Shown one piece after another: positions 62,661-64,000 of a stretch of 64,000 nucleotides of DNA (the stretch's first letter is position 1; every line of letters starts with the position of its first letter). A program made the translations under genes and the position numbers. The notes beneath the pieces are model-generated. The model was not told the origin of the DNA and ran no database searches. It worked only from the letters and a program-made list of their open reading frames with translations. The DNA is from CAZMGY01 sp964565945 [NCBI: uncultured bacterium]. Its GTDB lineage: Bacteria > GCA-001730085. The stretch spans positions 519-64,518 of the forward strand of contig CAZMGY010000010.1 of assembly GCA_964565945.1 (NCBI GenBank). The letters run 5' to 3'.

Positions 62661-63047
62661 ATGAGCGTGAAAGTACGTAAAAAAATTCTTATTGTTGATG
62701 ATGAAGAGGCGATTCATTATATTTTTGACCGCATGCTGGAGGATCAGTATGAGATTTTGCATGCCAAAAATGTTCAAGAGGCTAAAGCCCAAACCTTTAT
62801 GGCTAAAGAGATTGATTTAGTGATCACTGATGTTTTTTTAGGTGGAGAAACTGGTATCGAAATTGTGGGGGAGATCCGGGATTTTGGCCGTAATATTCCT
62901 GTGATTATTATGTCGGCTTATGCCAATGAAATGACACAGCAAGCGATTCAGGATATTCAAAAAACCTTTCAATGCGTTTTTGAAAGTAAGCCTTTTGATA
63001 ACGATGAAATGCTCGGGCTTGTGCGAAAAATGCTCAAAGATGACTAA
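62661..63047 (+). CDS. Single-domain response regulator
   Basis: 128 residues, receiver domain only. Acidic pair Asp13-Asp14, phospho-acceptor Asp57 in VITDVFLGG, Ser in IIMSAYANE (about 85), Lys in ESKPFDND (about 110). No output domain, so it acts as a phospho-relay or on a protein target. Starts 14 bases after the kinase stop; the two form a pair. Confidence 0.92.
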   Translation: MSVKVRKKILIVDDEEAIHYIFDRMLEDQYEILHAKNVQEAKAQTFMAKEIDLVITDVFLGGETGIEIVGEIRDFGRNIPVIIMSAYANEMTQQAIQDIQKTFQCVFESKPFDNDEMLGLVRKMLKDD

Positions 63048-63175
63048 GGCTGGTTTCAAGAAGGCTTGAGTAGTCAACAGTTCAATTAAATGCTATAATG
63101 GCATGGCGGTTTGTACTCTTATAAGTATGTTAAATGGTGTTTTTGTTATTCAACTTAAACAATAGGGAGTCAGTC

Positions 63176-64000
63176 ATGGATAACCAAGACTATGTGAAAA
63201 TATTTGACACGACGCTTCGTGATGGTGAGCAGTCGCCCCATGTGACAATGAATATCAAGGAAAAGCTTGAATTGGCTCGTCAGTTGGAGAAGCTCAATGT
63301 GGATATTATTGAGGCTGGTTTTCCGATTGTGTCTCCTGGTGATTTTGAAGCGGTTCGTTTGGTGTCTCAAGAGATCCAAACCTCGACCATTTGTGCCTTG
63401 GCCCGATGCCGTGATGAAGATATTGATAAAGCGGCAGAAGCGCTTGAATTGGCTAAAAATAAGAGGATTCATGTGTTTGTGGCCACATCGGAGATTCATC
63501 GCAAGTATAAATTCAATAAGGCGCAAGAAGAAATTTTACAGATTGCCATTGAAGGTGTGAAGCGAGCGCGTTCTTTGGTTGATGATGTTGAATTTTCACC
63601 CGAAGATGCGGCGCGTACCGAGTTGCCTTTTTTGGCTCAAATTACCGAAGCTGTGATTGAAGCGGGTGCGACGACGATTAATATTCCCGACACGGTTGGT
63701 TACATAACTCCTTTTGAGTTTGCCGAAGTGATTCGCTACCTTAAGGAACATGTGCCCAATATTGATAAGGTCACATTAAGCGTGCATTGTCACGACGATT
63801 TAGGTATGGCTGTGGCGAATAGTCTTTCGGCTCTGATGGCTGGAGCTCGTCAGGTGGAGTGTACGATCAATGGTATTGGTGAGCGTGCTGGTAATTGTTC
63901 GATGGAAGAAGTCGTGATGGCGCTTAAAACGCGCAAGAAATACTTCGGATTCGAAACGGGTGTGACAACACGGGAGTTTTATAAAACCAGTCGGATGGTG
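63176..64000 (+). CDS. leuA: 2-isopropylmalate synthase, cut by window edge
   Basis: 275 codons to the right edge. ATG 63176 follows [28 protein letters not shown] (about 8-26) with the metal Asp, [13 protein letters not shown], and [14 protein letters not shown] (about 203-216) with the metal His pair, then [18 protein letters not shown], typical of LeuA rather than homocitrate synthase. First step of leucine synthesis. The allosteric C-terminus is outside the window. Confidence 0.92.
   Translation, partial: MDNQDYVKIFDTTLRDGEQSPHVTMNIKEKLELARQLEKLNVDIIEAGFPIVSPGDFEAVRLVSQEIQTSTICALARCRDEDIDKAAEALELAKNKRIHVFVATSEIHRKYKFNKAQEEILQIAIEGVKRARSLVDDVEFSPEDAARTELPFLAQITEAVIEAGATTINIPDTVGYITPFEFAEVIRYLKEHVPNIDKVTLSVHCHDDLGMAVANSLSALMAGARQVECTINGIGERAGNCSMEEVVMALKTRKKYFGFETGVTTREFYKTSRMV

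Noticed and set aside
1-64000. tRNA genes, rRNA genes and CRISPR arrays
   Set aside because: No GGTTCGAATCC-type T-arm with matching acceptor stem, no rRNA-like blocks and no regularly spaced direct repeats were found by eye.

Overview
The window is a dense, mostly housekeeping segment of a Gram-negative bacterial chromosome. The cell makes meso-diaminopimelate by the LL-aminotransferase route (dapL, dapA, dapB, dapF, then lysA), has an outer-membrane lipoprotein enzyme (lnt), a three-gene transhydrogenase, a two-subunit class I fumarase, and a large SecA with long insertions and a C-terminal zinc motif. These traits fit lineages such as Omnitrophota, PVC/FCB-related groups or deltaproteobacterial-type bacteria better than Gammaproteobacteria. 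I cannot fix the phylum from sequence alone.

Layout: 0-5 kb holds oxidative-stress genes (peroxiredoxin fragment, sodB), a TrpD2/YbiB-like protein and pntA1-pntA2-pntB. 4.95-6.5 kb is an accessory island: a truncated gene, an IS1380-type remnant, and two integron cassettes with recognisable attC sites but no integrase. 6.5-10.4 kb is a tight minus-strand operon (radical SAM/SPASM protein, family 2 glycosyltransferase, membrane protein, HAD phosphatase, ispD). 10.5-12 kb is the fumarase; 12.1-20.9 kb is a genome-maintenance block (nth, a DUF192 protein, large SRP RNA, dnaX, ybaB, mutS, a glutaredoxin, mutL).

20.95-23.9 kb is a foreign-looking piece: a decayed truA and a once-frameshifted metE, convergent on a shared hairpin. 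Then come HU, dapL, an exported subtilase, and argF-argG-argH interrupted by an AT-rich membrane gene. A second IS1380 remnant lies between argH and lysA. 34.5-43 kb holds lysA, a DUF1223 protein, dapF, dapA, dapB, a 770-residue exported orphan, folK and panB. 43.3-51.7 kb holds purU, secA, lnt, an exported Hsp20, prfB and a YycJ-like hydrolase. 51.7-64 kb holds an ornithine-decarboxylase-type relic, a TlpA-like thioredoxin, a TPR/GT-B-like protein, nrdR with a glycyl-radical-less NrdD relative and a thioesterase, a PpiD-like chaperone, a histidine kinase with a receiver-only partner, and the start of leuA.

The most notable signals are: (1) the two-cassette integron array whose recombination boxes match exactly across cassette ends; (2) an A9 slippery tract in dnaX in the correct frame, followed by a perfect 9-bp hairpin whose loop holds the -1 frame stop; (3) the +1 programmed frameshift of prfB; (4) nrdR overlapping an NrdD-like protein with an ATP-cone but no glycyl-radical tail; (5) a small heat-shock protein with a signal peptide; and (6) a patchwork of decayed or foreign genes suggesting repeated horizontal acquisition.
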